Of a DNA stretch of 64,000 bases, positions 46,363 through 55,486 are shown piece by piece. The notes beneath the pieces are model-generated. The model searched no databases. It was not told the DNA's origin and saw nothing but the letters and a program-made list of their open reading frames with translations. A program made the position numbers and the translations under genes. Source of the DNA: Myroides odoratus DSM 2801 (GTDB lineage Bacteria > Bacteroidota > Bacteroidia > Flavobacteriales > Flavobacteriaceae); contig NZ_CM001437.1 in assembly GCF_000243275.1 (NCBI RefSeq), forward strand, positions 4,213,582-4,277,581, given 5' to 3'. Position 1 is the stretch's first letter. Every line of letters starts with the position of its first letter.

Positions 46363-47673
46363 ATGGAAATGAAAAAAGAAAAGAAGAAAGTATTAATTAT
46401 CTGTTATTATTGGCCTCCAGCAGGTGGCCCAGGGGTACAACGTTGGCTGAAATTTGTCAAGTATCTCCCAGATTTTAATATAGAACCCATTGTGTATGTA
46501 CCAGATGGAGCTAATTATCCGTTGATTGATACGCAGCTAGAACAAGAAGTTGATCCTTCGATTACGATTCTTCGACATAAAATCAAAGAGCCTTATGGAT
46601 TAGCAAAGAAATTGGCGGGACAACGAGCACAAACAATGAGCTCAGGTATGATTCCCCAAGTTCGCAATCAATCAAAATGGGATAAATTGCTGTTGTGGAT
46701 TAGAGGGAATATGTTTATTCCAGATGCGCGTATTGGTTGGGTTAAGCCTTCAGTGGCATATCTAAAAGACTACTTAAAACAGCATCCTGATATTGATACC
46801 ATCATTACGACAGGACCTCCTCATAGTGTACACTTGATTGGATTGGCTTTGAAGAAGAAACTGAATATTAAATGGTTTGCTGATTTTAGAGATCCTTGGA
46901 CAACAATAGGTTATCATAAGGAACTTAAACTATCAGATCAAGCAAAGGAAAAACATATTGCCCTAGAACGCGACGTGTTGAATACAGCGGATCAGTTGAT
47001 TGTAACGAGTAAAACGACGCGTAAAGAATTTGAAACCAAAACAGATAAACCGATTGCCATTATCACCAATGGCTATGATGTGGTGCATTTAGGAAAAATT
47101 CCACTAGATGAAAAATTTACGTTGGCCCATATTGGATCTTTTCTTTCGAATCGAAACCCAAGGGTGTTGTGGAAAGCCATCAGTGAGTTGAGAAGAGAAA
47201 ACCAAGCCTTCAAAGAAGCCTTTGAACTGAAGTTAATAGGAAAAATAAGCGAGGATATTCTGCACACGTTAGAAGAGTTCAAGCTACTAGAATGTACGGA
47301 TAATAGGGGATATGTTGAGAACCAAGAAGCGCTGAGACAAATGCGTGCTTCTCAGGTTTTGTTACTCGTTGAGATTGATTCTGATGATACGAGAGCGATT
47401 ATTCCTGGTAAGCTATTTGAATATATGGCAGCAGAACGTCCGATTCTTGCAATTGGTCCAGAAGAATCGGATTTCTTTGAAATCATTCAACAAACCAATG
47501 TAGGACGAAATGCCTTGTACAGTGAGAAAGATAAAATACGTGAAATCTTAATGCAGTATTTTGAACAATATCAGAATAAGCAATTACAAGTACACGCTAT
47601 GGGCTTACAGTATTTTGGTCGAAAACGCTTGACAGAACGCTTGGTAAGTGTTTTAGGAGGAGATGGGAAATAA
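46363..47673 (+). CDS. GT4-type glycosyltransferase
   Basis: 436 residues with the two-domain GT-B fold. The N-terminal domain has the donor/acceptor loop YYWPPAGGPGVQRWLKFVKYL; a TTGPPHSVHLIG strand and WFADFRDPWT follow. The C-terminal domain has ITNGYD, LAHIGSFLSNRNP and the family nucleotide-sugar site PGKLFEYMAAERPILAIG with conserved glutamate. No transmembrane segment, so it acts at the cytoplasmic face. It is 20 bp downstream of the YfhO gene in the same direction. The sugar is unknown. Start is the first ATG (46363) or the second two codons later; both fit. Confidence 0.9.
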   Translation: MEMKKEKKKVLIICYYWPPAGGPGVQRWLKFVKYLPDFNIEPIVYVPDGANYPLIDTQLEQEVDPSITILRHKIKEPYGLAKKLAGQRAQTMSSGMIPQVRNQSKWDKLLLWIRGNMFIPDARIGWVKPSVAYLKDYLKQHPDIDTIITTGPPHSVHLIGLALKKKLNIKWFADFRDPWTTIGYHKELKLSDQAKEKHIALERDVLNTADQLIVTSKTTRKEFETKTDKPIAIITNGYDVVHLGKIPLDEKFTLAHIGSFLSNRNPRVLWKAISELRRENQAFKEAFELKLIGKISEDILHTLEEFKLLECTDNRGYVENQEALRQMRASQVLLLVEIDSDDTRAIIPGKLFEYMAAERPILAIGPEESDFFEIIQQTNVGRNALYSEKDKIREILMQYFEQYQNKQLQVHAMGLQYFGRKRLTERLVSVLGGDGK

Positions 47674-47676
47674 ATA

Positions 47677-47727
47677 AGGTTATGAGTTAAAGGTTATGGG
47701 AAATAAGTTAGGTGAGATGAGTGAGCA
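47677..47727. repeat. Imperfect inverted repeat, left arm
   Basis: AAGGTTATGAGTTAAAGGTTATGGG and the following GTGAGATGAGTGAG resemble the reverse complement of 48011-48072. Together the arms flank the 47812 terminator. Confidence 0.5.
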
Positions 47728-47811
47728 CCAAAACAAATGTAAAATCTGTTAGATCAATGGGGGTTGAGTGTTTTTAATTTAAACAAGATTTATTTCTTGA
47801 TAGTAAAGAAA

Positions 47812-47849
47812 AAAAAAGAAGTTCTGATTTTTATCAGAACTTCTTTTTT
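47812..47849. terminator. Terminator downstream of the glycosyltransferase gene
   Basis: A long stem, AAAAAGAAGTTCTGAT with ATCAGAACTTCTTTTT, around a short T loop, with A-rich left and T-rich right flanks. Apart from this and the inverted repeats, the 399-bp gap 47674-48072 shows no gene. Confidence 0.85.
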
Positions 47850-48010
47850 AGTTTAAGATTTGAGGATCTATTTCTGTTTGATAAGGAGAAATTAGACTGT
47901 TTTTCTATTCTCAAACCTTATATATTATTAGCTGGATAATAGTTCCAGTTGTCAGCACTCAACATAATATGCGATCAGGAAATACGAAGGTATACTTTGT
48001 AATTGAAAAT

Positions 48011-48072
48011 TCACTCATCACCCATCACTCATCACTCATCACCATCATAACCCATAACCTCATAACTCATAC
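48011..48072. repeat. Imperfect inverted repeat, right arm, with CATCACT-type micro-repeats
   Basis: CACTCATCAC CCATCACTCA TCACTCATCAC contains tandem 7-bp CATCACT-like units, followed by CATAACCCATAACCTCATAACTCAT, another short-period repeat. The block ends exactly at the uvrA stop codon (48073). It is complementary in outline to 47677-47727. Confidence 0.6.
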
Positions 48073-50883
48073 CTATTTCAATTTATTTTTCAAGTATTGT
48101 CCTGTACTAGATGCAGCACATTGAGCCACTTCTTCTGGTGTTCCAAAAGCAATCAACTGACCGCCATTTTCTCCTCCTTCAGGGCCGATATCCACGATGT
48201 AATCAGCACATTTGATTAGATCCAAATTGTGTTCAATAACGAGAATCGAGTGTCCTTTATCAATCAAAGCATTAAAGGCAGTCAATAATTTTTTAATGTC
48301 GTGAAAATGCAATCCAGTTGTCGGCTCATCAAAGACAAAAAGTACCTTTTCTCTTGTTGATCCTGCCAGTAAGAAGGAAGCTAATTTAATACGTTGCGCC
48401 TCACCACCCGAAAGTGTAGAAGACGATTGTCCCAATTGGACATATCCCAATCCTACATCTTGTAACGGCTGCAAACGCATAGCAATTTTGGTTTGGTTGT
48501 ATTGTTTGAAAAAGGCTAAAGCATCATCAATCGTCATACATAAGATATCGTCGATGTTCTTTCCTTCAAAGTTTACCTCAAGTACTTCTTTCTTAAAGCG
48601 TTTTCCATGACAAGCTTCACATTCCAAATGAACGTCGGCCATAAATTGCATTTCTACCGTTACATTTCCTTCTCCTTTACATACTTCACATCGACCACCA
48701 TCGACGTTAAAAGAGAAGTGTTTCGGTTGGTATCCTCTTAATTTAGAAGTATTTTGTTTGGCGTATAAATCTCGAATCTCATCATACGCTTTAATATAAG
48801 TTACTGGATTAGAACGCGAACTTCTACCGATTGGATTTTGATCTACGTATTCAATTTGTTTGATGTGCTCAAATTTACCTTCTAAAGCAGTGAATTGTCC
48901 TGGTTTATCACTTAAACCTGTTAGTTTTTTCTGTAAAGCAGGGAATAGAATACGCTTAACTAACGTACTTTTTCCACTTCCAGATACTCCCGTAATAACG
49001 GTTAAGCAATCCAAAGGGAAACGAACGTCAATATTTTTTAAGTTGTGTTCTCTTGCTCCAATAATATCAATATAATGCTTGTAGCTTCTTCGTTTTTTAG
49101 GCACTTCAATCGCCATTGTCCCATTGAGGTATTGAGCCGTTAAGGAATCCGATTTCAAAATCTCAGCTAATGTTCCTTGCGCCACTAATTCTCCACCAAA
49201 AGTACCTGCTTCAGGTCCGATATCGATAATTTGATCTGCTGCTTGCATAATCTCTTCATCGTGCTCTACAATGATAACTGTATTTCCTAATGCTTGAAGT
49301 TGTTTCAAGACATGAATCAATTTCTCTCCGTCCTTCGGGTGTAATCCAATACTAGGTTCATCCAGAATATACATAGAACCGACTAAACTACTTCCTAAAG
49401 AGGTAGCTAAATTAATACGTTGAGATTCCCCTCCGGATAAGGTAGATGAATTTCGATTCAACGTCAAGTAAGCCAACCCAACATTCAATAGAAAACCTAA
49501 ACGGTTATTGATTTCAATCAACAAGCGTTTGGCTACTTGTTGTTCATATTCATTTAGTTGTAAGTCCTTAAAGAATCCCAACAATTTTTCAATCGGCATA
49601 TCCACTAAGTCAGAAACAGTTTTTCCACCAATTTTGACATAATTAGCCTCAATTCTCAAGCGTTTTCCCTTACAAGTCGGACATTTCGTTTTTCCTCTAT
49701 ATCTCGATAGCAAGACGCGGTTTTGAATCTTATAATTTTTCTCTTCAAGTTCTTGAAAAAAGGCATTTAAACCGGTAAAGTATTCATTTCCTTCCCATAG
49801 TAACGCCATTTCTTCTGCAGTAAGCTGAAAGATAGGACGATGGATGGGGAAGTCGAATTTATACGCATGTTGCACCAATTGATCGCGATACCATCCCATG
49901 GATTCTCCACGCCAAGGGAATACGGCATTTTCATAAACCGATAAGCCGGTATTAGGGAAAACCAATTCTTCATCAATACCAATCACATTTCCATAGCCAT
50001 CACACGTTGGGCAAGCGCCGTATGGATTATTAAAGCTGAATAAATGAATATTAGGCTCTAAAAAGGTCAGTCCATCAAGTTCAAAGCGATTGCTAAATTC
50101 ATGTTGGGTAGTACCTTCCAAAGCGCGAACATAACACGTTCCTTTGCCTTCAAAAAAGGCAGTTTCAATAGCATCTCCCAAGCGATTGAAAAACTCATCG
50201 GTATCTTTAACTACAATACGATCCACAATAAGCAATACATCCGTAATGGCAAATTGATTGATCAAGTCTTCTTCGAGTTGTAAAAATTCGTCTAATCGAA
50301 CTGTTTCTCCTTTTACTAATAAACGCGCATATCCCTGTTTCAATAAAACAGCTAAATGTTCTGCTAAAGAGCGACCTTCTTCAAAAAGTAAAGGTGCCAA
50401 TAAGAGCCATTTACTCTCTAGGGGTAACGATTGAATCAATTGAATGACATCCGTTACGGTGTCTTTTTTTACCTCTTGGCCAGAAATAGGGGAATAGGTA
50501 CGTCCAATTCGCGCAAATAACAATTTAATATAATCGTAGATTTCGGTGGATGTTCCCACTGTTGATCGCGCATTGGTCGTATTGACTTTCTGTTCAATAG
50601 CAATAGCAGGAGCAATCCCTTTGATGTATTCCACCTTTGGCTTATCAATACGGCCTAAGAACTGACGCGCATAAGAAGATAAACTCTCCACATAGCGGCG
50701 TTGCCCTTCGGCATAAAGCGTATCAAAGGCCAAAGATGATTTCCCAGAGCCAGAAAGCCCTGTGATAACCACCATTTGATTTCTCGGGATGACAACATCT
50801 ATATGCTTTAAATTATGCAGATGTGCACCTTTAATTATAATATTGTGTTTAGGATCTAGTTTAGAAAAATCTATTTTAGACAT
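48073..50883 (-). CDS. uvrA: Excinuclease ABC subunit A
   Basis: 936 residues from the ATG of MSKIDFSKLDPK; the frame is open to 50907, but a -7 promoter element overlaps that upstream start. Both ABC modules are intact: Walker A GLSGSGKSS and GVSGSGKST, signatures LSGGESQRI and LSGGEAQRI, Walker B MYILDEPSIGLH and FVFDEPTTGLH. Zinc motifs CPTCDGYG, CPTCKGKRL, CEVCKGEGN and CEACHGKRF are present. It recognises DNA damage together with UvrB in nucleotide excision repair. Monocistronic. Confidence 0.97.
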   Translation of the reverse strand: MSKIDFSKLDPKHNIIIKGAHLHNLKHIDVVIPRNQMVVITGLSGSGKSSLAFDTLYAEGQRRYVESLSSYARQFLGRIDKPKVEYIKGIAPAIAIEQKVNTTNARSTVGTSTEIYDYIKLLFARIGRTYSPISGQEVKKDTVTDVIQLIQSLPLESKWLLLAPLLFEEGRSLAEHLAVLLKQGYARLLVKGETVRLDEFLQLEEDLINQFAITDVLLIVDRIVVKDTDEFFNRLGDAIETAFFEGKGTCYVRALEGTTQHEFSNRFELDGLTFLEPNIHLFSFNNPYGACPTCDGYGNVIGIDEELVFPNTGLSVYENAVFPWRGESMGWYRDQLVQHAYKFDFPIHRPIFQLTAEEMALLWEGNEYFTGLNAFFQELEEKNYKIQNRVLLSRYRGKTKCPTCKGKRLRIEANYVKIGGKTVSDLVDMPIEKLLGFFKDLQLNEYEQQVAKRLLIEINNRLGFLLNVGLAYLTLNRNSSTLSGGESQRINLATSLGSSLVGSMYILDEPSIGLHPKDGEKLIHVLKQLQALGNTVIIVEHDEEIMQAADQIIDIGPEAGTFGGELVAQGTLAEILKSDSLTAQYLNGTMAIEVPKKRRSYKHYIDIIGAREHNLKNIDVRFPLDCLTVITGVSGSGKSTLVKRILFPALQKKLTGLSDKPGQFTALEGKFEHIKQIEYVDQNPIGRSSRSNPVTYIKAYDEIRDLYAKQNTSKLRGYQPKHFSFNVDGGRCEVCKGEGNVTVEMQFMADVHLECEACHGKRFKKEVLEVNFEGKNIDDILCMTIDDALAFFKQYNQTKIAMRLQPLQDVGLGYVQLGQSSSTLSGGEAQRIKLASFLLAGSTREKVLFVFDEPTTGLHFHDIKKLLTAFNALIDKGHSILVIEHNLDLIKCADYIVDIGPEGGENGGQLIAFGTPEEVAQCAASSTGQYLKNKLK

Positions 50884-50906
50884 AGGAGATTCGTGTATTT
50901 GAAACA

Positions 50907-50914
50907 CAAAAATA
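50907..50914 (-). promoter_or_regulatory. -7 promoter element for uvrA
   Basis: On the minus strand TATTTTTG fits TAnnTTTG; transcription would start near 50900, about 17 nt before the ATG at 50883. The -33 TTG is not clear. Confidence 0.5.
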
Positions 50915-50988
50915 CGCTTTTATCTTTGTTTATGAAATGCTTTTGGCAGTAAAGAATACGCATGGTGTTTAACATTTTTTTAAAACTA

Positions 50989-51020
50989 TTGTTTTTAACA
51001 AAATATTTTATATATATTTG
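50989..51020 (+). promoter_or_regulatory. Promoter for the sigma-factor gene
   Basis: TTG (50989-50991), 21 nt, then TATATTTG (51013-51020): a good match to the phylum consensus. It predicts a leader of about 80 nt before the ATG at 51106. Confidence 0.65.
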
Positions 51021-51105
51021 TAGCACTTAACCGATAAATACAAGTGCCTATATAACAGAAATACTTTTTTAGAAATGAATAAAACAGCTATAAAAGAATT
51101 TTGTT

Positions 51106-51690
51106 ATGGAATTAATTCAATTACCAGATGCAACTTTAGTGCATCACTATGTAGGAGGCAATGAGCAGGCGCTTGAAATTTTGATCAAAAGACATCAAGC
51201 TAAAATTTTTGGATTTATTTTCACTAAGTTAGATGATGTTGAACTAACCAATGATATTTTTCAAGATACCTTTATCAAGGTAATTAATACCCTCAAAACA
51301 GGAAAGTACAACGAAGAAGGAAAGTTTATTTCTTGGGTAATGCGTATTGCACACAACTTGATTATGGACCACTATCGCAAAGAAAAACGAGTGATTATCC
51401 ACAATGATAGTGCACAAACCCCATTTTTTACTTTTTTAAAAGATGATAGTGAAACTATAGAAGAAACATTAATCAGCCATCAAATCACGGAAGACTTACA
51501 ACAGTTGATTTTGGAATTACCTGAAGATCAGCAAGAAGTAATTCGCATGCGCTTGTATCAAGATTTGAGTTTCAAAGAAATTGCTGAAGTAACAGATGTT
51601 AGTATTAATACAGCTTTAGGAAGAATGCGTTATGCCATCATCAATTTGAGAAGATTAATGGAAAAAAAACAAATTTCACTAAGCCTATAA
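51106..51690 (+). CDS. RNA polymerase sigma factor, sigma-70 / ECF-like
   Basis: 194 residues. Region 2 (about 20-95) has the FIFTKLDDVELTNDIFQDTFIKV and WVMRIAHNLIMDHYRKEKR blocks; region 4 (about 130-185) has LPEDQQEVIRMRLYQDLSFKEIAEVTDVSINTALGRMRYA. There is no region 1 or 3, so it is of the ECF size class. No anti-sigma gene with a membrane helix follows; instead a 51-codon ORF lies 49 bp downstream before the terminator. The regulon is unknown. It has its own well-formed phylum-type promoter. Confidence 0.92.
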   Translation: MELIQLPDATLVHHYVGGNEQALEILIKRHQAKIFGFIFTKLDDVELTNDIFQDTFIKVINTLKTGKYNEEGKFISWVMRIAHNLIMDHYRKEKRVIIHNDSAQTPFFTFLKDDSETIEETLISHQITEDLQQLILELPEDQQEVIRMRLYQDLSFKEIAEVTDVSINTALGRMRYAIINLRRLMEKKQISLSL

Positions 51691-51739
51691 TAAAATCTCA
51701 GTTTGCGCGTTTTTAAAAGTGGAAGCTAACAGATTTTAT

Positions 51740-51895
51740 ATGGAAAAAAATTACAAATCCCTTTTAAAAGCGAAAGAAGCTAAGTTACCTAAGACTGAAA
51801 TAATTGAAAAATTATTGACGTATTCTAAGTTTTGGTCTCATTTAGCACTGAGTGATTTTATGGAGTCTAATTTAAAGACTTCAAAAGCGAACTAA
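51740..51895 (+). CDS. 51-residue basic/helical protein after the sigma-factor gene
   Basis: An ATG-started ORF: MEKNYKSLLKAKEAKLPKTE, then a second helix IIEKLLTYSKFWSHLALSD and a short Lys/Ser tail. It is charged and helical, with no signal peptide or membrane helix. It sits in the sigma-factor transcript and ends just before the terminator hairpin (51901). It could be a small cytoplasmic partner of the sigma factor, but no family is recognised. Confidence 0.55.
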   Translation: MEKNYKSLLKAKEAKLPKTEIIEKLLTYSKFWSHLALSDFMESNLKTSKAN

Positions 51896-51900
51896 AAAAA

Positions 51901-51930
51901 AGCATCGAATTTATTTCGATGCTTTTTTTT
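51901..51930. terminator. Bidirectional terminator overlapping the nth stop codon
   Basis: AGCATCGAA (51901-51909) pairs with TTCGATGCT (51915-51923) around a TTTAT loop, with A-run left and T-run right. The loop contains part of the nth stop codon (51911-51913) and the right arm lies within the last nth codons. Confidence 0.85.
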
Positions 51931-52582
51931 CTTGTTTTTTATAGTATTCGTTGAGTACCGTTTTACGACCAATTACACTTGTAATAATGTCCAGTTCTAA
52001 TTTCCACGCTCTCGCTGGAGAATACTGACGTCCATACCATACCAATTGAAGGTGGAGTTTATTCCAATGCTCTCTAGGAAATAAACGCTTGGCGTCTTTT
52101 TCCGTTTGTTGTACACTTTTTCCATTTGAAAATCCCCAACGATAAAGCAAACGATGGATGTGCGTGTCAACGGGAAAAGCAGGAATATCAAAAGCCTGAG
52201 CCATAACCACAGAAGCTGTTTTGTGGCCAACAGCCGGTAAGCGCTCTAAGGCTTCCATGTCAGCTGGTACTTCCCCTTGATGCTCTTCAATTAAAATCTT
52301 CGATAATCCATAGATCCCTTTACTCTTCATAGGAGATAACCCACAGGGACGAATGATGTCTTGAATTTCTTCAACCGTCATCTTAACCATGTCATAAGGA
52401 TTATCTGCTTTAGCAAAGAGGATAGGCGTGATTTTATTTACGCGTTCATCGGTACATTGAGCCGATAGTAACACTGCAATGAGTAACGTATAAGCATCCT
52501 TGTGATCTAAAGGAACTGGTATTTCAGGATACAAAGCATCTAATGTTTCAAGAACAAAGTTTACTTTTTCAGTTTTAGTCAT
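51911..52582 (-). CDS. nth: Endonuclease III-like DNA glycosylase lacking iron-sulfur cysteines
   Basis: 223 residues. The HhH-GPD core is intact: LIAVLLSAQCTDERVN, the helix-hairpin-helix LERLPAVGHKTASVV with catalytic Lys121, and PVDTHIHRL with catalytic Asp139, aligned with Lys120/Asp138 of E. coli Nth. It removes oxidised pyrimidines and nicks abasic sites. The C-terminal loop that normally holds four cysteines for a [4Fe-4S] cluster reads LVWYGRQYSPARAWKLELD here, with no cysteine at all. The gene converges on the sigma-factor transcript; its 3' end is inside the shared terminator. Confidence 0.92.
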   Translation of the reverse strand: MTKTEKVNFVLETLDALYPEIPVPLDHKDAYTLLIAVLLSAQCTDERVNKITPILFAKADNPYDMVKMTVEEIQDIIRPCGLSPMKSKGIYGLSKILIEEHQGEVPADMEALERLPAVGHKTASVVMAQAFDIPAFPVDTHIHRLLYRWGFSNGKSVQQTEKDAKRLFPREHWNKLHLQLVWYGRQYSPARAWKLELDIITSVIGRKTVLNEYYKKQEKKASK

Positions 52583-52857
52583 GATTCAATAGTCAAAATT
52601 ATAAATAAATCCTTCTTGGATAGGCATACAAATATCGCGAAAAAAGATGACATCCCTCAATAAGGATCATAGATTTCGGTACTAGTACAATTGACTATTT
52701 TTAAATTGATTTATTGTCTTGTATTATTTTAGTATTTTAACTTCTTTTAATGTTGAATTGTTTTATTAATTTGATTTTTAGTCTTTTATGGTATAAAGTT
52801 ATTTGTTTTTATTGCTATTTATTTAATAGTTTTGATTTTTAAATTAATCAAATTGTT

Positions 52858-53952
52858 ATGAAAAAAAGAATTCAAATGATAGCTGTTTCGGCTATGTTAC
52901 TAAGTGGTATGGGAATTATTTCTTGTAGTAGTGATGATAGTAGTCCTACACCGCCGCCGCCGATTGAAGAGTTGAAAGTTCCAACGGCTACAAAATTTAG
53001 AGAATTAAGAGAAGCGGTTTTAGCTAATCAAAAGCAAGAATTTGTTGCCACAATCAATGAAGAAGGAGGATTCCGTTTTGTCAGTAAAAAAGGAGTAGAA
53101 GTAGAGGTAAGTAACTTGGGAACTGAAGAGCATTGGGGTGAAACAGGAGATGAAGTGACTTGTACTTTTATAGAATTGTATGATAAGGGAGTTATGGCGC
53201 TCGTTAATCGACCTACTATGGGAATTTATCCGAATCGAGATGAATCGGGTTATTTTGACGTGACTAAAGATGAGTATGGTCGTATAGCGGCGGAAGGATA
53301 TCGCGGGTTTATTATTACAGGAGGAGAGTTTTATTTTGATATCAAAGTAAAAGGACAACAAGTAACCAATTACGGGATTCACATGGTGGTGCCTGCTAAG
53401 AATACGGGCGGACTTCAAGATGATATGCTGCTTTGGCAAGGAAATGTTAATGAAAAAGATGATTTAACCTTTACTGAGATTCCTATCCAAACCGAAATGG
53501 GATTCTTGCATGGAGATGAAGAAAACGACAGCTATGTACTAAACTTAAATGGTTGGAGCAATTTACCTGCAGAAATAGGATGGTCTAATATTGATAAATA
53601 TGCAGGTTTTGAAGGAGAGCAAACGCAGTTTTTTGTCAAAGTTCCTTCAGGGTATAATTACGAAAATTCAGCGATTTACTTGGGTGTGAAAGGAGAAGAA
53701 GGTTTAGCACATTTAGATGTATTTCTTACACATCCTGAGTTAGGTGATGTTTTTACCGAGCATTATGGATGGGTTCCAGTTGGATTAGAAGGCTATGTAT
53801 TCTTTATTTCAGTGGATCCAGATACGAATAAAGTTGTGTATGCAATCAAGGATATTAAGGTGAGTAAAAATCAAATGGTGCAAATTAAAGCAGAAGATTT
53901 AAAAACGGGAACCACAGAAGAAGTCATTCAGATTTTAAATGGATTAAAGTAA
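52858..53952 (+). CDS. Hypothetical lipoprotein
   Basis: 364 residues. Signal with lipobox GIISC followed by SSDDSSPTPPPP, a flexible Ser/Asp/Pro linker with an acidic start typical of surface-exported lipoproteins. The mature part looks beta-rich, with repeated aromatic and Gly turns (FRFVSKKGVEVEV, GFLHGDEEND, YEHYGWVPVGLEGYVFF-like segment). No recognised domain or catalytic motif. Single gene in a 275-bp AT-rich upstream context, ended by a hairpin at 54011. Confidence 0.8.
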   Translation: MKKRIQMIAVSAMLLSGMGIISCSSDDSSPTPPPPIEELKVPTATKFRELREAVLANQKQEFVATINEEGGFRFVSKKGVEVEVSNLGTEEHWGETGDEVTCTFIELYDKGVMALVNRPTMGIYPNRDESGYFDVTKDEYGRIAAEGYRGFIITGGEFYFDIKVKGQQVTNYGIHMVVPAKNTGGLQDDMLLWQGNVNEKDDLTFTEIPIQTEMGFLHGDEENDSYVLNLNGWSNLPAEIGWSNIDKYAGFEGEQTQFFVKVPSGYNYENSAIYLGVKGEEGLAHLDVFLTHPELGDVFTEHYGWVPVGLEGYVFFISVDPDTNKVVYAIKDIKVSKNQMVQIKAEDLKTGTTEEVIQILNGLK

Positions 53953-54010
53953 CCGTAATAGTAGAAAAAAATAAAAGGATAGTAGTTTAAGGGGAATATT
54001 ATTTTTAGTA

Positions 54011-54047
54011 AAAAGAGCTCTTTTGTTGATTCAAAGAGCTCTTTTTT
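54011..54047. terminator. Terminator between lipoprotein gene and lpdA
   Basis: AAAAGAGCTCTTTTG pairs with CAAAGAGCTCTTTT (one bulge), followed by T residues; the stem itself is nearly palindromic, so it can serve both converging genes. Confidence 0.75.
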
Positions 54048-54066
54048 AGTTGCTATACGAGATAAA

Positions 54067-55470
54067 TTAAATGTTGATGGCAGGGTGTCCATAAGCCATT
54101 CGATAGGCATCCTTTAAAACTTCTGCAAAAGTAGGATGAGCATAAGAAATGGAGAACATGTCTTGAGCAGTTACCTCATATTCTAAGGCTACCACGGCTT
54201 GTGCAATTAAATCTGCCGCACGAGCTCCAATGATATGCACCCCTAGAACCTCGCCGTATTTTGGGTCAACCAATACTTTGGCAAAACCATCCGTATCCAT
54301 CGATGCACGTGCACGCGCATTGGCTGAAAATGGAAATTTACCTACGTTATACACTGTATTTTGCTGTTTTAATTCTTGTTCTGTAGCTCCAACAGAAGCA
54401 ACTTCAGGCCAGGTATAAACGACGTTGGGAATGCGGTTATAGTGAATGTGTGGTTTTTGTCCGTTGATGGTTTCCACTACATATACCGCTTCTTCCTCCG
54501 CTTTATGCGCCAGCATGGCACCACCAATGACATCGCCAATAGCATAAATGTTTGGTGCATTTGTCTGCAATTGTTCGTTGGTTTCGATAAAACCACGTGC
54601 ATTCAAGGTAACAGCCGTTTGCTCTAAACCTAATCCTTCCGTATAAGGACGTCTTCCGACGGCCATTAATACATAATCTGCTTGGAGTTCAAAATCTTCT
54701 CCTTGCTTATTTTTGAATTTAACACGTGCTTGTTCTCCTAGGTTATCTACCTGATAGACGGATTGTTCGAGTTGGATTGCTATGCCTTCTTTCTTTAGTA
54801 TTTTGTGTAAAGTCTTTCCAAGTTCTGTATCCATCGTGGAGATTAGATTGCTTGCATATTCTAGTATCGTAACCTGAGTTCCCATACGGTGATAAATAGA
54901 AGCCATTTCTACGCCAATTACACCACCACCTACAATGATGATGCTATTCGGTTTTTGTGTTAAGGATAACGCTTCTGTTGAGCTAATGATACGTTTCTTA
55001 TCCAATGTAATCCCAGGCAGGGTAGCGGGTTTAGAACCTGTTGCAATAATGAATCGATCAGCTTCCACCTGTAAACGCTCTCCTTTTGAGGAAGTTACAG
55101 TGATAGTGGTGTTGTTCTGAAAACTCGCTGTACCGTGTAATCGCGTAATCTTGTTTTTTTGCATCAAAAAGTCTAAGCCTTGGGTGTTTTTCAGAATCAC
55201 TTCATCTTTGCGTTGAAACATCTGATTGAAATTCAATTGAATGTCTTGAATTTCAATGCCGTATGATTGGAATTTATGTTGTGCATCTGCATAGTGATGG
55301 GTACTATCTAACAAGGCCTTGGTTGGAATACAACCTACATGCGTACAAGTTCCACCCAATCCTTCATATTTTTCTACAATAGCTGTTTTATAACCCAATT
55401 GGGAGGCTCGTATAGCTGCTACATAGCCACCAGGTCCTGAGCCAATAACGATAAGATCAAATTTTTCCAT
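54067..55470 (-). CDS. lpdA: Dihydrolipoyl dehydrogenase (E3)
   Basis: 467 residues from the ATG of MEKFDLIVIGSGPGG; the frame is open ten codons further upstream. The FAD site GSGPGGYVAA, the redox-active disulfide GGTCTHVGCIPTK, the NAD site IVGGGVIGVEMA, the second FAD block IYAIGDVIGGAMLAHKA and the C-terminal catalytic SYAHPTFAEVLKDA (His-Pro and Glu) are intact. It reoxidises dihydrolipoamide in 2-oxoacid dehydrogenase or glycine-cleavage complexes. It starts 16 bp after the thiolase stop, in the putative TetR-controlled operon, with no E1 or E2 gene next to it. Confidence 0.94.
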   Translation of the reverse strand: MEKFDLIVIGSGPGGYVAAIRASQLGYKTAIVEKYEGLGGTCTHVGCIPTKALLDSTHHYADAQHKFQSYGIEIQDIQLNFNQMFQRKDEVILKNTQGLDFLMQKNKITRLHGTASFQNNTTITVTSSKGERLQVEADRFIIATGSKPATLPGITLDKKRIISSTEALSLTQKPNSIIIVGGGVIGVEMASIYHRMGTQVTILEYASNLISTMDTELGKTLHKILKKEGIAIQLEQSVYQVDNLGEQARVKFKNKQGEDFELQADYVLMAVGRRPYTEGLGLEQTAVTLNARGFIETNEQLQTNAPNIYAIGDVIGGAMLAHKAEEEAVYVVETINGQKPHIHYNRIPNVVYTWPEVASVGATEQELKQQNTVYNVGKFPFSANARARASMDTDGFAKVLVDPKYGEVLGVHIIGARAADLIAQAVVALEYEVTAQDMFSISYAHPTFAEVLKDAYRMAYGHPAINI

Positions 55471-55486
55471 TTCTTGTTGTATTTGA

